Notes: a model not told the origin generated them from the sequence alone. DNA of 64,000 nucleotides from Deinandra increscens subsp. villosa (GCA_039602395.1 JBCNJP010000006.1:48012325-48076324), one strand, 5' to 3'; shown: positions 23,608 through 33,240, counted from the first letter of the stretch. Made by a program: numbers and translations.

Positions 23608-23972
23608 TGTTGATACCTGATATGTGCGTCGTGTGAAGTATCAAACAAAGTACAAGATCAAGTCTAGTTAGGTCTTGCCGAACTAGGTCCGAACCTAGAG
23701 TTCGGACTGGCCGAACCTGGAGTTCGAACTGGCCGAACCTGAGGTTCGGCCGAAGCTCAGACCAGCTAGTATATATAGATGTTTGGTCTTTGTAATTGTA
23801 GAGTTCTGAGCGTGCGAGATCTGTTAAGTGTGTGTTTCTGAGTGTGTATTCTCTGAGTCTATTTCTCAGTGTTTACTGGTTGTAGTTGTTCTTCATTGAT
23901 AAAACAATCGGTTAATTACGTTTCGATGTCGATTAGCTAGACGAGTAGACGATCCGATGTCACGCATTTTCA
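23608..23972 (+). repeat. 5' LTR of element B
   Basis: TGTTGATACCTG...GCATTTTCA. It contains a perfect 9-bp hairpin with arms GGCCGAACC (23731-23739) and GGTTCGGCC (23743-23751) around TGA, plus imperfect relatives just upstream. Confidence 0.93.
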
Positions 23973-23973
23973 A

Positions 23974-23984
23974 TGGTTCAGAGC
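23974..23984 (+). promoter_or_regulatory. Degenerate primer binding site of element B
   Basis: TGGTTCAGAGC differs from TGGTATCAGAGC by loss of one base. Its position right after the LTR supports the reading. Confidence 0.75.
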
Positions 23985-24187
23985 TTTCTGGTTCACTCTA
24001 CTAATCTGTAGTTGCTATTTTCGGATTTTTGAAGCGTTTTTGAAGTTTCTCGATTTTGTTTTCGTGTTTTTCATCAATTCTATCGAGTGTTTGGTGTCAA
24101 AATTTGTTCCTAAATCACTTTCTATCGGTTTTACTGATCCACAGTAACGAATTTCGTCAAAATTAGGCATTTTTTGAGAGTTTTTGA

Positions 24188-24490
24188 AAAATGAGTTCGA
24201 AGTTCGGAGTCTTCTGATCAGGTTCGGAGTAACTGCTCCGAACTTGAAGTTCGGTCGATATTCGGTCAGGGTTTGGAGCTGTCTCGGTCAGGGTTCGGAC
24301 TATCTTGGTCAAGTTCGGAGTTCATTCACGTTCGGTCAAGGTTCGGAGGTAGTTCGGTGCTAGATTGGAGTATTTGAAGAGTTCGGACAGTTTAATTTGC
24401 TTCGGAGCTAGTTCAGATAGGGTTCAGACTTTGGATTTAAGTTCGGACAGAGTTCGGAGCTTAGTAATAAGTTCGGAGAGAGTTCGGCCG
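24188..24490 (+). repeat. TTCGG-rich leader of element B
   Basis: GTTCGGA/GTTCGGT motifs recur every 10-25 bases between primer site and gag, as in element A. One hairpin has arms CCGAACTT and AAGTTCGG near 24236-24253. Confidence 0.85.
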
Positions 24491-24541
24491 GTAGAACCTT
24501 AATTTTTTCAAACGAAGTCGGAATTTCAAGCGTTTGCTGCA

Positions 24542-26440
24542 ATGCAAAGTGCGATGCAAACCATGTTGAATTTTGATAATGAAATTGGAACAAGTCAGAA
24601 AGTTCCCAAATTATTGAAGCTAGAAGATTATCAAAATTTGAAGAAACGGTTTTCTGCATACATAAGCACAAACGATATTGATCTATGGATTCCGATTCGG
24701 AAATTGTATGAACGACCAACTGAAGAAGGAGATTATAAGGAACTACAAGATTTTGATGCCGCTGAAAGGAAAAGTTATGAGCTTGAAAAGAAAGTTTATG
24801 GTTATCTTACAATGGCTTTACCTACTGAATTGTTACATCAATTTAGCACTTGTAAGAAATCAAAGCAATTGTGGGATGCTCTCTCAGCAAGATGTGAGGG
24901 TAATGATGATTACAAGAAGAGTCAGAAGAAAGTATTGAACAAAGAATTTGATAATTTTCAAAACTATGAGAATGAGAACATTATTGCTCTCGTTTCATGG
25001 TTTTCACATCTAATGAGTGAATTAAAGGTAGTTGGTATTGAGAAATCTGATGCTGATTTGAAAGAGAAGATTATGGAAGCTTTACCTGAGAAGTGGGAGA
25101 ATTATGTTTTGTTGCTCACTCATGACAAGGATTATTCTACAATGACGTTTCACGAGCTTACTAGAAAACTTCATGCTCGTGAAATGGAAATGTTAAATTC
25201 AAAGAAGTCAACTGCTACTTTGCAACATCCTGAGTTGTATCATGGTGAGAATACGGCAAGCATGAATGCTAAAGCTAAACCAAGTCTGAGTTCTACACTA
25301 AGTACAACCTTTTTTACTGGAATTTCTGATAATTCGGATAACAAGTCTTCACGGGGTTGTAGCTTTACAATTCCAAATTTTTCAAATCAGAATGCCTTTT
25401 CTGCTGAATCAACAGAAGATTGTGCTAAAATGATTTCTGCTTTGATCTCATCATCTTTTGGTTCGATTATTAAGAATGTTGCTGATGCAAAATTGACCAG
25501 TGATGATCTTGATGCTCTTGATGATGATCAACTTACAGAATTGGATATATCTTGGTTATATGCTATGTTATGTCAAAGATCAAAGAGATTCTTCAAGAAA
25601 CATGGAAGACATCTTTCTGGTGATAAACTGGGATTTGACAAGTCAAAGTTAAAATGTTATAAATGTTCACAGCTTGGACATTTTGCCAAAGATTGTCAAC
25701 AGGTTCATGCAAGCAAACCTGGTTTTACTCAATCATCTAAGCCTGGTTTTACTCAACCATCTACTAGTAACACCAGCAAAACAACAGCTTTAACCGCTCA
25801 ACATGATGGTGTTTATGATTGGGGTCAACAGTTTGGATATGATACATCAGCATTAATTGTCACTCATGAGCAAGATGATTATTATTCTGATTCAAGTTCA
25901 TATGACGCTGCTGAAAATGAAAAATTTGACTCTAGGATTGAAGTCTTGATGAAAGAAAAAGAGTTCTTGATTGAAGAAGTCAAAAGAATTACTGCAGATT
26001 TCAAAATGATTAATTCGGAGTTGGGAATTTCTAAAGAAAATGAGAAGGAATTGAGTCTGAAGAATGAATGTTTGCTTAAAGAAATCAACTTGTTAAAGAA
26101 AGTTTTAGAAATTTCTAAACAAGATAAAAGGGATGTTGAAACTGCAAAAGCTAAGATCTGTGAAGAAAGGGATGAGTTAGTAAAAAAAGTCAAGAAATGG
26201 AAGGATGAAGCTGAGGATACTGCTTCTGATTTCACAAATTTGTTTGATAAATCAAAATTCAAGCTTGATCTGCTTACAAAGAATGTTGAAAACTCAACGG
26301 CTAAGATTGAAGCATATCAAGTTGACATGGGAAAATTGTTGGATGAGAAGCGGGAGTTGGTTCGTGTAAATAAAGTTCAAGCAGCAAATCTAGAGATTCA
26401 AAAACGAAATGAAGATAAATTAAATGAAAGAGTTATTTGA
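24542..26440 (+). CDS. Ty1/copia gag of element B, first frame
   Basis: 632 residues. Residues 1-230 are the UBN2-type capsid domain (KLLKLEDYQNLKKRFSAY, LWDALSARCEGN, EKIMEALPEKWENYV). A zinc knuckle CYKCSQLGHFAKDC spans 372-385 and is expected to bind RNA. Two KPGFTQ copies follow at about 392-404. Residues about 460-632 are Lys/Glu-rich heptad-like sequence, probably coiled coil. Comparison with element A puts the original start at 24515, where ATG has become AAG, so the first usable ATG is nine codons later. A frameshift near 26420 ends the frame, and the protein continues as a second frame from about 26420, with one stop at about 26496, into 26577-27773. Confidence 0.88.
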   Translation: MQSAMQTMLNFDNEIGTSQKVPKLLKLEDYQNLKKRFSAYISTNDIDLWIPIRKLYERPTEEGDYKELQDFDAAERKSYELEKKVYGYLTMALPTELLHQFSTCKKSKQLWDALSARCEGNDDYKKSQKKVLNKEFDNFQNYENENIIALVSWFSHLMSELKVVGIEKSDADLKEKIMEALPEKWENYVLLLTHDKDYSTMTFHELTRKLHAREMEMLNSKKSTATLQHPELYHGENTASMNAKAKPSLSSTLSTTFFTGISDNSDNKSSRGCSFTIPNFSNQNAFSAESTEDCAKMISALISSSFGSIIKNVADAKLTSDDLDALDDDQLTELDISWLYAMLCQRSKRFFKKHGRHLSGDKLGFDKSKLKCYKCSQLGHFAKDCQQVHASKPGFTQSSKPGFTQPSTSNTSKTTALTAQHDGVYDWGQQFGYDTSALIVTHEQDDYYSDSSSYDAAENEKFDSRIEVLMKEKEFLIEEVKRITADFKMINSELGISKENEKELSLKNECLLKEINLLKKVLEISKQDKRDVETAKAKICEERDELVKKVKKWKDEAEDTASDFTNLFDKSKFKLDLLTKNVENSTAKIEAYQVDMGKLLDEKRELVRVNKVQAANLEIQKRNEDKLNERVI

Positions 26441-26576
26441 AGGTTTGGATAATCTGCGCTTGCAAAAGTTTGAAACTCACAAGGTTGCAAAGCGATAGAT
26501 AGCTAAAGAAAAGGAATTCGTTGAGGCTCAACAGAAAATTTCTGATCTGAAAATTCAAGTTCTTGATGCTAATCGA

Positions 26577-27773
26577 TTGCTTAATAATGTTTCAAATTCT
26601 CAAGTCTTCACAAGTTTCTTAGCTAACGAAGAAAATTTTGAGAAAATGTTTGATAAGACTGCATCACCCCCTGCTCATATCAAAGAAGCTTTCAAAGATG
26701 TGAAGGAACAAGTTGATGCATTTGATTATTCAAAGATTTCATCATCTACTGTTGAGAATGAGAAAGTTGTGACAAAGAAGAAGACCAGAAAGAATAAGAA
26801 AAGGAAGGACAAGAAATCTGAAGTTTCTCCTGCACCAAAGTTTGTATCTGGTTCAGTTTCTGCTGATAATGAGAAGTCAGCTACTTCTAGTGATAAGATT
26901 CAGTCTCAACCTGAGTTTGATGAAACGATCTTTTATGATCAAAAGAATGTAACCGAAGTAAAGGCTGAATTTTCTCGATTAGCAAAGATTGGACATTGTT
27001 CATCTGAGGAGAAGATTTCTGGAAAGCATGAAGGATTGGGTTTTCACGGGATGAAAGACAAAGCTGAGAAGGTTCAAGAATCCTCATCTCAAGATTTGAA
27101 GAAATTAAAGATGAAACAAGTGAAGAAGGAAGTTTTTCAAGCTGATAAAATTCAACCCGAGCGGTTTTACAAACTCAAGGGTTCGGATCAATTATTTTCT
27201 GACAAAGAATTTCCACTTCATTGTGTTGATGCTCGGAAGATTGCTGAGGTCTTTGTGAAAGCTACCATTTCTTCTGAAAGTTCTCAATCTCGAAGCCCTA
27301 CATCCAAATGGGTACATGATCACAGGCATCAGGTATATGATTCTCATTCTGATCATGTTCGAGATATTCATGTGTGTTCTTCGCAGGTACATCACAAATG
27401 GGACAAAACGAAAAGAATCTGTTATATTTGCCGCCGACCAAGGCATATGGCAAAATATTGTCCACTAACTGCTGATTCACCTCAAAGATATCACAAGAAA
27501 TCTGTTTTTGGTAAACCTGCCAACATAAAGTTTTTTGATGAACAAGGCAGAGTTTTTGATGACGTTGAACCTACATTCTTTCATAAACAAAAACGTTTTG
27601 TTCCAATGTTTTCAAAGGTTCAAAGTGTAGGTTCATCATCACAGTCACTTGTGATTGTTTCTTCAAAAACTGAATTACCAAAACAACAACAATGGAAACC
27701 TAAGGTGGTTTCTAAGCAAAATGAGGACACTGGTCGACCAGAAGCAATTCGCTTCGGGTCATTTTTGAACTAA
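26577..27773 (+). CDS. Gag C-terminal half of element B
   Basis: 398 residues in a different frame from the first half. A lysine/arginine cluster (residues 67-80, KKKTRKNKKRKDKK) could be a nuclear-localisation or RNA-binding patch. A second zinc knuckle CYICRRPRHMAKYC is at 282-295. The tail QQQWKPKVV resembles the sequence that in long-gag copia elements comes just before the protease, but the frame ends 24 residues later with no DSG motif. Upstream open sequence (AKEKEFVEAQQKISDLKIQ) shows that it was once continuous with the first half. ATG 26577 is only the first methionine in frame. Confidence 0.8.
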   Translation: MLNNVSNSQVFTSFLANEENFEKMFDKTASPPAHIKEAFKDVKEQVDAFDYSKISSSTVENEKVVTKKKTRKNKKRKDKKSEVSPAPKFVSGSVSADNEKSATSSDKIQSQPEFDETIFYDQKNVTEVKAEFSRLAKIGHCSSEEKISGKHEGLGFHGMKDKAEKVQESSSQDLKKLKMKQVKKEVFQADKIQPERFYKLKGSDQLFSDKEFPLHCVDARKIAEVFVKATISSESSQSRSPTSKWVHDHRHQVYDSHSDHVRDIHVCSSQVHHKWDKTKRICYICRRPRHMAKYCPLTADSPQRYHKKSVFGKPANIKFFDEQGRVFDDVEPTFFHKQKRFVPMFSKVQSVGSSSQSLVIVSSKTELPKQQQWKPKVVSKQNEDTGRPEAIRFGSFLN

Positions 27774-29443
27774 TTAGTTTGACCAGTGTGCAGGTACTTC
27801 TAGAAGACCTATCGACGATTGCAAAGTTGTTGATGGAGGAGTATTCTGCTTTATTTAAATTTTCATGATAAATCATTCTAATCTGCGAATTTTCTGAATT
27901 CTAAATCTGCAAACTATCCGTGTTGATTGATCATTTTTCTTTACTTCCAAATTTTTCTCAAAAACACAACAAATAGAGTCTTGTTTTTGTGTAAAATGAA
28001 AATCCAAAAATAGAGTTTTCATTTTAAGGGGAAGAATTGTAAGTAAGGGGGAGTAATTGAGAAAATGCATGTTATGGGGAGAAAGTGAATACATGCCAAA
28101 TATATAATGAAGGAAGGTGAATACATGCATAATATAAATTTTGAGAAATTGATCATTGGGAAATGATGGTACATTGGCTTACGTATCTGACTCATGGATA
28201 GAGTAGATGAAAGAGCCATAAGATCATTGTTTTATATACTTGGTAGGCTCGGCAAATCAGAAAGTATTCAGATGTGATATACACTAAATACTAATGCTTG
28301 ACCATGTGGATAACATCTTGATGCATATTTCATGACACAAAAGAAAAATATGTGTGAAGTTCAAAATGAGAAGTCACTGTGTATACATGTGTTGATTTTG
28401 CAAAGATTTAAACTTGTTTGATTTTCTTTATTTTGTCAAACGATCGGACTTTCTCTGCGTATCGAAAGATTGACCTGATCGTTGTTCGTTTGACGTTCTG
28501 CTTTATTTGCTTTGGTGTTTCGTATAACTCATCGGACTTTCTCTGAGTGTACGGGAGTACCGACCTGATTGTTATTGAGTTATACAATTTCAATTTGTTT
28601 TATTTTTCTTATTTTGTTAAATCTGAGGCCTTATCTGCGTATCGAAAGATCGACCTTAAGGTAGACGATTTAACGTTCTTATTTCTTTTTGCATGGAACA
28701 CAGTTGACGATATCATGAAAATACTATGCATTGTGAAAAATCACAAGTGCTATCACACAAAAGGAAAAGGAAAGAAAAACTGAAAATGTCTGATTATATC
28801 TGATAGTGTGGGATACACTGGTCAAAGCAATTCTAATCAATACCTTAACATATCCAAATGTTATGAGTATGATTCTGCCTGAGTTTAAGTTGGACAAATT
28901 ATACCAGCAATCAGCATGACTTATGTGCTTTGATTAATTGAAATTGAAGTGCAGTTCAGTGCGATATGTTCAATATGATCCCATATAGTGATCTTTCTCA
29001 TACCAAAAATAGTGTTTGATTCTGTATTGAGATTTCATTTCATTTCTGAAAAGAAACAAAAGATTTTCGGTGTGTTTTAGCATAAACTTTGAAAAACCAA
29101 AAAGATTTTGTTTCTGCTTTATTTTTGATCTGATCAACACGTGATACAAATCAACTTTCAAAATCATATCTTGGAGTCTCGAAGAGACATTTTGCGTCAA
29201 GATTATTTAAATGTTTGAGCAGGTGACTATGTGCAAGATATCACGACTTCAAGTCTTCTGAAGCTGTTGATAAAAGACCAGAGATACACTAAAATGTCAT
29301 CAAGTATTCAAGATTAAGCTACGATCGAGTTGAGGAGGAGTTTGTTTGAGGATTCATTTCATTGAACGAACGGATTCTACACTGGAGGGGGAACTTGATT
29401 GAAGATACAAGGTTGATGATGTTGAAGAGATACTGCACACGAC
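27774..29443 (+). other. 3' non-coding tail of element B
   Basis: 1.7 kb between gag and polypurine tract, with no conserved frame. It contains the three stem-loops described separately (28435-28674). The rest is AT-rich with no recognised motif. Confidence 0.8.
28435..28674 (+). repeat. Three consecutive stem-loop units with covarying arms
   Basis: Unit 1, 28435-28494: arms GTCAAACGA and TCGTTTGAC. Unit 2, 28522-28585: arms GTATAACTCA and TGAGTTATAC. Unit 3, 28616-28674: arms GTTAAATC and GATTTAAC. All arms are perfectly complementary within a unit although the sequences differ between units. The enclosed cores are similar: TCTCTGCGTATCGAAAGAT (1), TCTCTGAGTGTACGGGAGT (2), TATCTGCGTATCGAAAGAT (3), each followed by GACCT. 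Starts are 87 and 94 bases apart with T-rich linkers. The pattern suggests a selected RNA fold. Its function is unknown. Confidence 0.8.
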
Positions 29444-29454
29444 GAGGGGGAGTT
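29444..29454 (+). promoter_or_regulatory. Polypurine tract of element B
   Basis: GAGGGGGAGTT directly before the right LTR. Confidence 0.88.
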
Positions 29455-29804
29455 TGTTGATACTTGATATGTGCGTCGTGTGAAGTATCAAGCAATGTAC
29501 AAGATCAAGTGAAACTAGGTCTGGCCGAACTAGGTCCGAACCTGGAGTTCGGACTGGCCGAACCTGAGGTTCGGCCGAAGCTCGGACCAGCGGGTATATA
29601 TAGATGTTTGGTCTTTGTAATTGCAGAGTTCTGAGCGTGCGAGATCTGTTAAGTGTGTGTTTCTGAGTGTGTATTCTCTGAGTCTATTTCTGAGTGTTTA
29701 CTGGTTGTAGTTGTTATTCATTGATCAATAAAACAATCGGTTAATTACGTTTCGATGTCCGACTAGCTAGATCGAGTAGACGATCCAATGCTCATGCATT
29801 TTCA
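29455..29804 (+). repeat. 3' LTR of element B
   Basis: TGTTGATACTTG...GCATTTTCA, a close copy of 23608-23972. It lacks one of the GGCCGAACC-type repeats but keeps the perfect hairpin (arms 29556-29564 and 29568-29576). Confidence 0.93.
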
Positions 29805-29963
29805 CCAATGTGCGTCATTGTTCGCGCGTCAAGAACTTCTTGACACACATTTTGCGCGTGAAGAAGCTTCTTGACCCCGGCTTCCTTAACGTGCATTTGC
29901 GTGTCAAGAAGATCCTTTCTTGACACGCATTGCACGTCAAGAAAGGCCTTTTTTGTAGTAGTG
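29805..29963. repeat. CACTA right terminal and subterminal region
   Basis: TSD CCAAT of element B (29805-29809) is followed by repeats CTTCTTGACACACATTTTGCGCG, CTTCCTTAACGTGCATTTGCG and CTTGACACGCATTGCACG, ending GTAGTAGTG. Confidence 0.85.
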
Positions 29964-29966
29964 TTA

Positions 29967-30379
29967 GTGTGATAAATCATGACATTATAAGACGCATAAA
30001 TATGATAAACCTGACATACGATACTAAAAAACGTGATCTCCCAATTAAAATTGAAATCACGCGGGATTCACTAAATTTCCGCAGTTTGCGTTCTAAACTT
30101 CGAACCTTCGCACATCTTTACTTGTATTTAATTACATCCAATCCTTATACGTGTTCAGATTGCTCAAGTTACCCGGTTGAACATAAACAACGCCGCGTTC
30201 GCGATAAAGTCCGAAGTAGTGATAAATCAAACATCGAATCGATCAACGAACACAATAATAGATCTAATACATAAGATTAAGTATAAAATATCAAAATCAA
30301 ACATAACCCCTTTATTTGATTATCAATCACAGAATCGGATTACAAAATGGATTCAAATCGGGTATCCGGATTTCCGAAA
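29967..30379. other. Flank right of the CACTA insertion, probably outer LTR
   Basis: By position this continues the sequence cut at 18658. I could not find the right end of that LTR. No coding signal is visible. Confidence 0.35.
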
Positions 30380-31990
30380 TGTTGCAGTGTTTATGTAATT
30401 TAAGCTTTTTGAATTGGATCTCGTTAAACCTATCAAACCTCTCCGCCAAGCCACCACTTTGAGAAGATTGGCATTGTCGGGCTAATATTTCCCCCTCGTA
30501 TTTCCCTATAGGTCTTTGCATTTCGGGCGGGCTATCGGGCGATACTTCCTCTACTTCATCCAAGTCGACGTCATTAAGATTGAATTGGGTAGCTCGTGCG
30601 TCTGAAACACTCGTGCTATAGTCGTTGGACTCAGAAGTTTTGGTTCTTTTGGAGGTTTAGGGGTGAGGTTCATTCCCGGCTCGTCATTTAGGAGATTATT
30701 GAGCAACTTACCAACACACAAATTTATTGAAAACGACACACTTATTTTTCCAATTTATAACGTTTCTGTGCCATCTTCCAAATGTCGGATTTATTTTGAC
30801 CACTTATACGTTGCATGGAGAGGTTGATGAAAATGTTGTTGAACTTTATTATTTTCGGGTTTAAATCTTGGCTCCACTTTGAGTTTAGTTGGTGTTTCGT
30901 TCGGATGACGGGTTTGAGCTTCATATCTTTATGCCACCTTTCAGTAATTGTCGACCAAAATTGAAGGTGGGTTGTCAGTTTCCTAAAAAAAATATAACGT
31001 TAGAAACTTAAAATATATATAACGTTCAAACTTAAAAAAAATATAACGTTAGAAACTTAAAAGATATAGCGTTACAAACTTAAAAAATATAACGATACAA
31101 ACTTTTAAAAAAATATAACGTTACAATCTTAAAAAAAATATAACGTTAAAAACTTAAAAAAAAATATAATGTTAGATGCTAAAAAATTACAAAGTTAGAA
31201 ACTTAAAAAAAATATATAACGTTAGGAACTTTTAAAAAATATAATGTTAGAAACTTTAAAAAAAATATAACGTTAGAAACTTAAAAAAAATATAATGTTA
31301 GAAACTAAAAAAATATAATGTTAGAAACTTTAAAAAAGTTCCTCTCTCGGAGTCCTCGGAGACGTCAATCCACCATCTTGTTAACACCATTCCTCCTCGA
31401 TATTCCAAGGTATAGCTTGTCGGGGACCACCTCGTTCTTGCGGGTTCGCTTGGGATGTGTAGCTTCTTTTTCTTGTTGACTTTTCAGAAGGTTTCTTTGG
31501 TTTGGGATCGTGTTTGGGTTTCCATGACAAATTCGGCTTGGTCGGGTTGAGAATTGGGTTGAGAATCGAGTGGGTAGCCGGTCCGGAGATATGATGGTTG
31601 TGGGTTTTCTTAGCTCGAACCGTCTAGTTGTGGAGCCGCAAACATTGAAGACGCCACAAAGGGAACATATCCTCTTGATTGAAAGCGGTTTCGTTGAGAA
31701 GACTGGGTGGAAGGAGGTTGTTCGTTTGGGTTGTAGAGGAAGTTAGGATTCATTGTTTAAAAAATAGAAGATGTCGGGTTGAGAATTGGGTTGAGAATCG
31801 AGTGGGTAGTCGGTCCGGAGATATGATGATTGTGGGTTTTCTTAGCTCCAACCGTCTAGTTGTGGAGCCGCAAACATTGAAGATGCCACAAAGGGAACGT
31901 ATCCACTTGATTGAAAGGTGTTTCGTCGAGAAGACTGGGTGGAAGGAGGTTGTTCGTTTGGGTTGTAGAACAAGTTAGGATTCATTGTTT
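30380..31990 (-). pseudogene. SANT/trihelix-type protein remnant (PIF/Harbinger ORF1-like)
   Basis: Read on the minus strand, the pieces fall in order. First is MNPNLFYNPNEQPPSTQSS...GYVPF (ends about 31985). Next is WNIEEE...VLTRWWIDVSEDSERG in shifted frames (about 31430-31340). Then, after an A-rich minisatellite, FWSTITERWHKDMKLKPVIRTKHQLNSKWSQDLNPKIIKFNNIF...RISGQNKSDIWKMAQKRY (about 30960-30745), and finally FNLNDVDLDEVEEVSPDSPPEMQRPIGKYEGE (30590-30480). This matches the plant family with a Myb/SANT-like DNA-binding fold and a NAM-associated tail, often the partner gene of Harbinger transposases. Stops and frameshifts make it a pseudogene. No HARBI1-type nuclease is nearby. Confidence 0.7.
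30984..31336. repeat. A-rich minisatellite
   Basis: About a dozen imperfect units of roughly 24-27 bases: AACTTAAAAAAAATATAACGTTAGA. The array lies between two halves of the SANT-like domain, so probably in an intron of the broken gene. Confidence 0.9.
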
Positions 31991-32003
31991 TAAAAAATGG
32001 AAG
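31541..32003. repeat. 232-bp tandem duplication
   Basis: 31541-31772 and 31773-32003 are near-identical direct copies starting GTCGGGTTGAGAATTGGG. They duplicate the 5' end of the SANT-like gene, including its MNPN start region. Confidence 0.9.
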
Positions 32004-33240
32004 AGTGTAAGAATGTAGAGGATGAAATGATATAAAAATGAGGTTAAAATTGTGTGTTTGTATAGGTAAAAAATGAAATTTAAAAAGAAAAAGGCAATAT
32101 AGCCATTGGGGGGTGGGGGTGGTGAGGCCCATACCAACAGTCGATTCCCCTCATTTCCCTTTAGCGAGGCTCGGTGCCCGTAACCATCAACATCGCACAA
32201 CCACTCACGTCTTCACCACAACCAACTTAGCGCACGGTGCGATACTCCCATTGCAACCATCCTTACTCTCTATCGTACTTTATATTTCCCTTCATTACTT
32301 TTTCAAGTCCAAAAACACGAAGTGTTGCATATATAAACAATGTGTTAATGCTATTTAACATTCTACTCACAACATATTACATATGTAAATTATCTGGATA
32401 GATGTAACAAAATAATGAGAAATATATTTTATTAATTTATAAGAACCCATTACAGTCAACAATAGTTATGAAATGATCAAAAAATATAATAAGCTAACAA
32501 AAAATATAAAAGGTAATTATGCTTCAGTTCTTGATAATCATCTTCATCTTTGACACAAAATCCTTTCACCTGCGAAAAAACAAGTTCATCAGTTAAAGCA
32601 ATATGAAGCACAAAATTACATATGTAAATGTAAATACATAATGAGATGTAAAATGAAACAAATATAAATTTACATATGTAGCACAAGTTTATATATGTAA
32701 ATTTAAATAGATAATGAGATATAGCATTTTACATAAGTAAAATTATACATGTAACATTAGTACTTACATATCTAACATTAATTATTACATATATAAAACT
32801 AACATTATTACACATATATATAGCATGCTACCTATGTAAATTTTCATATGTAACATTATTAGAAAACACATATTATATTAAAACAGTTATATCTACGTAT
32901 ATAACTAAAAAAAATCTCATATGTAACATGATTATAAAATCATATATAATATTAAAATGTTATGTAAGTAAATTTACACATGTTACATTGAGATGAGATA
33001 TTACATATATATCGCATGATACATATGCGATATATATGTAAACAACAAAATAATGACTCATGACATTCTGAATGGTAAAATTATATGCGTACATATGAAA
33101 TTTTTTATTTGCATATGCATTGAAGTTGAACACTTAATTTAACTTTAAGCTTCTAATAAAATAATATAAAACGAGGATAGATTGATCAACAAAAAATAAG
33201 TTGAACACTTATTAAATTTTAAGCTTTTAATTGTAAGCTT
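32004..33240. other. AT-rich non-coding field with ACATATGTAA motifs
   Basis: The motif ACATATGTAA and variants (ACATATATAA, ACATGTAACATT) recur many times between 32370 and 33000. No coding frame is recognised. It includes the hairpin at 33001-33041. Confidence 0.6.
33001..33041. repeat. Perfect inverted repeat, 17-bp arms
   Basis: TTACATATATATCGCAT (33001-33017) and its exact reverse complement (33025-33041) are separated by 7 bases (GATACAT). Confidence 0.95.

Larger units (their letters stand above)
23608..29804 (+). mobile_element. Gag-only Ty1/copia element B, structurally complete
   Basis: It has LTRs of 365 and 350 bp, TSD CCAAT (23603-23607 and 29805-29809), a degenerate primer site, a gag region in two frames (24542-27773) and a 1.7-kb non-coding tail with three stem-loops. 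A polypurine tract lies directly before the right LTR. No protease, integrase, reverse transcriptase or RNase H is present: coding stops just where a copia protease would be expected. Because element A shares LTR, leader and gag, this is a family and not a single deletion product. It must use pol proteins of another element. It sits inside the CACTA right arm. Confidence 0.92.
18659..29963. mobile_element. CACTA (En/Spm) DNA transposon, non-autonomous, 11.3 kb with nested insertions
   Basis: The left end reads CACTACTAGAAACAGGGCC and the right end GGCCTTTTTTGTAGTAGTG, inverted CACTA termini flanked by a 3-bp duplication TTA (18656-18658 and 29964-29966). Both ends carry subterminal repeats built from GACACGCAT, CTTGACGCG and CTTCTTGACACGCAT-like units. 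I find no TNP2-type transposase, so mobilisation must have come from elsewhere, unless the gap hides part of one. Two gag-only copia elements inserted later account for most of the length. Its own DNA is 18659-19619, part of 22157-23607, and 29805-29963. Confidence 0.9.

Noticed and set aside
25882..26262. 126-residue Ser/Phe-rich minus-strand frame
   Set aside because: It is the antisense shadow of the coiled-coil part of element B gag.
28435..28674. CRISPR-like array, suggested by three similar units at 87-94-base spacing
   Set aside because: The context is a plant retrotransposon, the repeats are imperfect and structured, and no cas genes exist. The stem-loop reading fits better.
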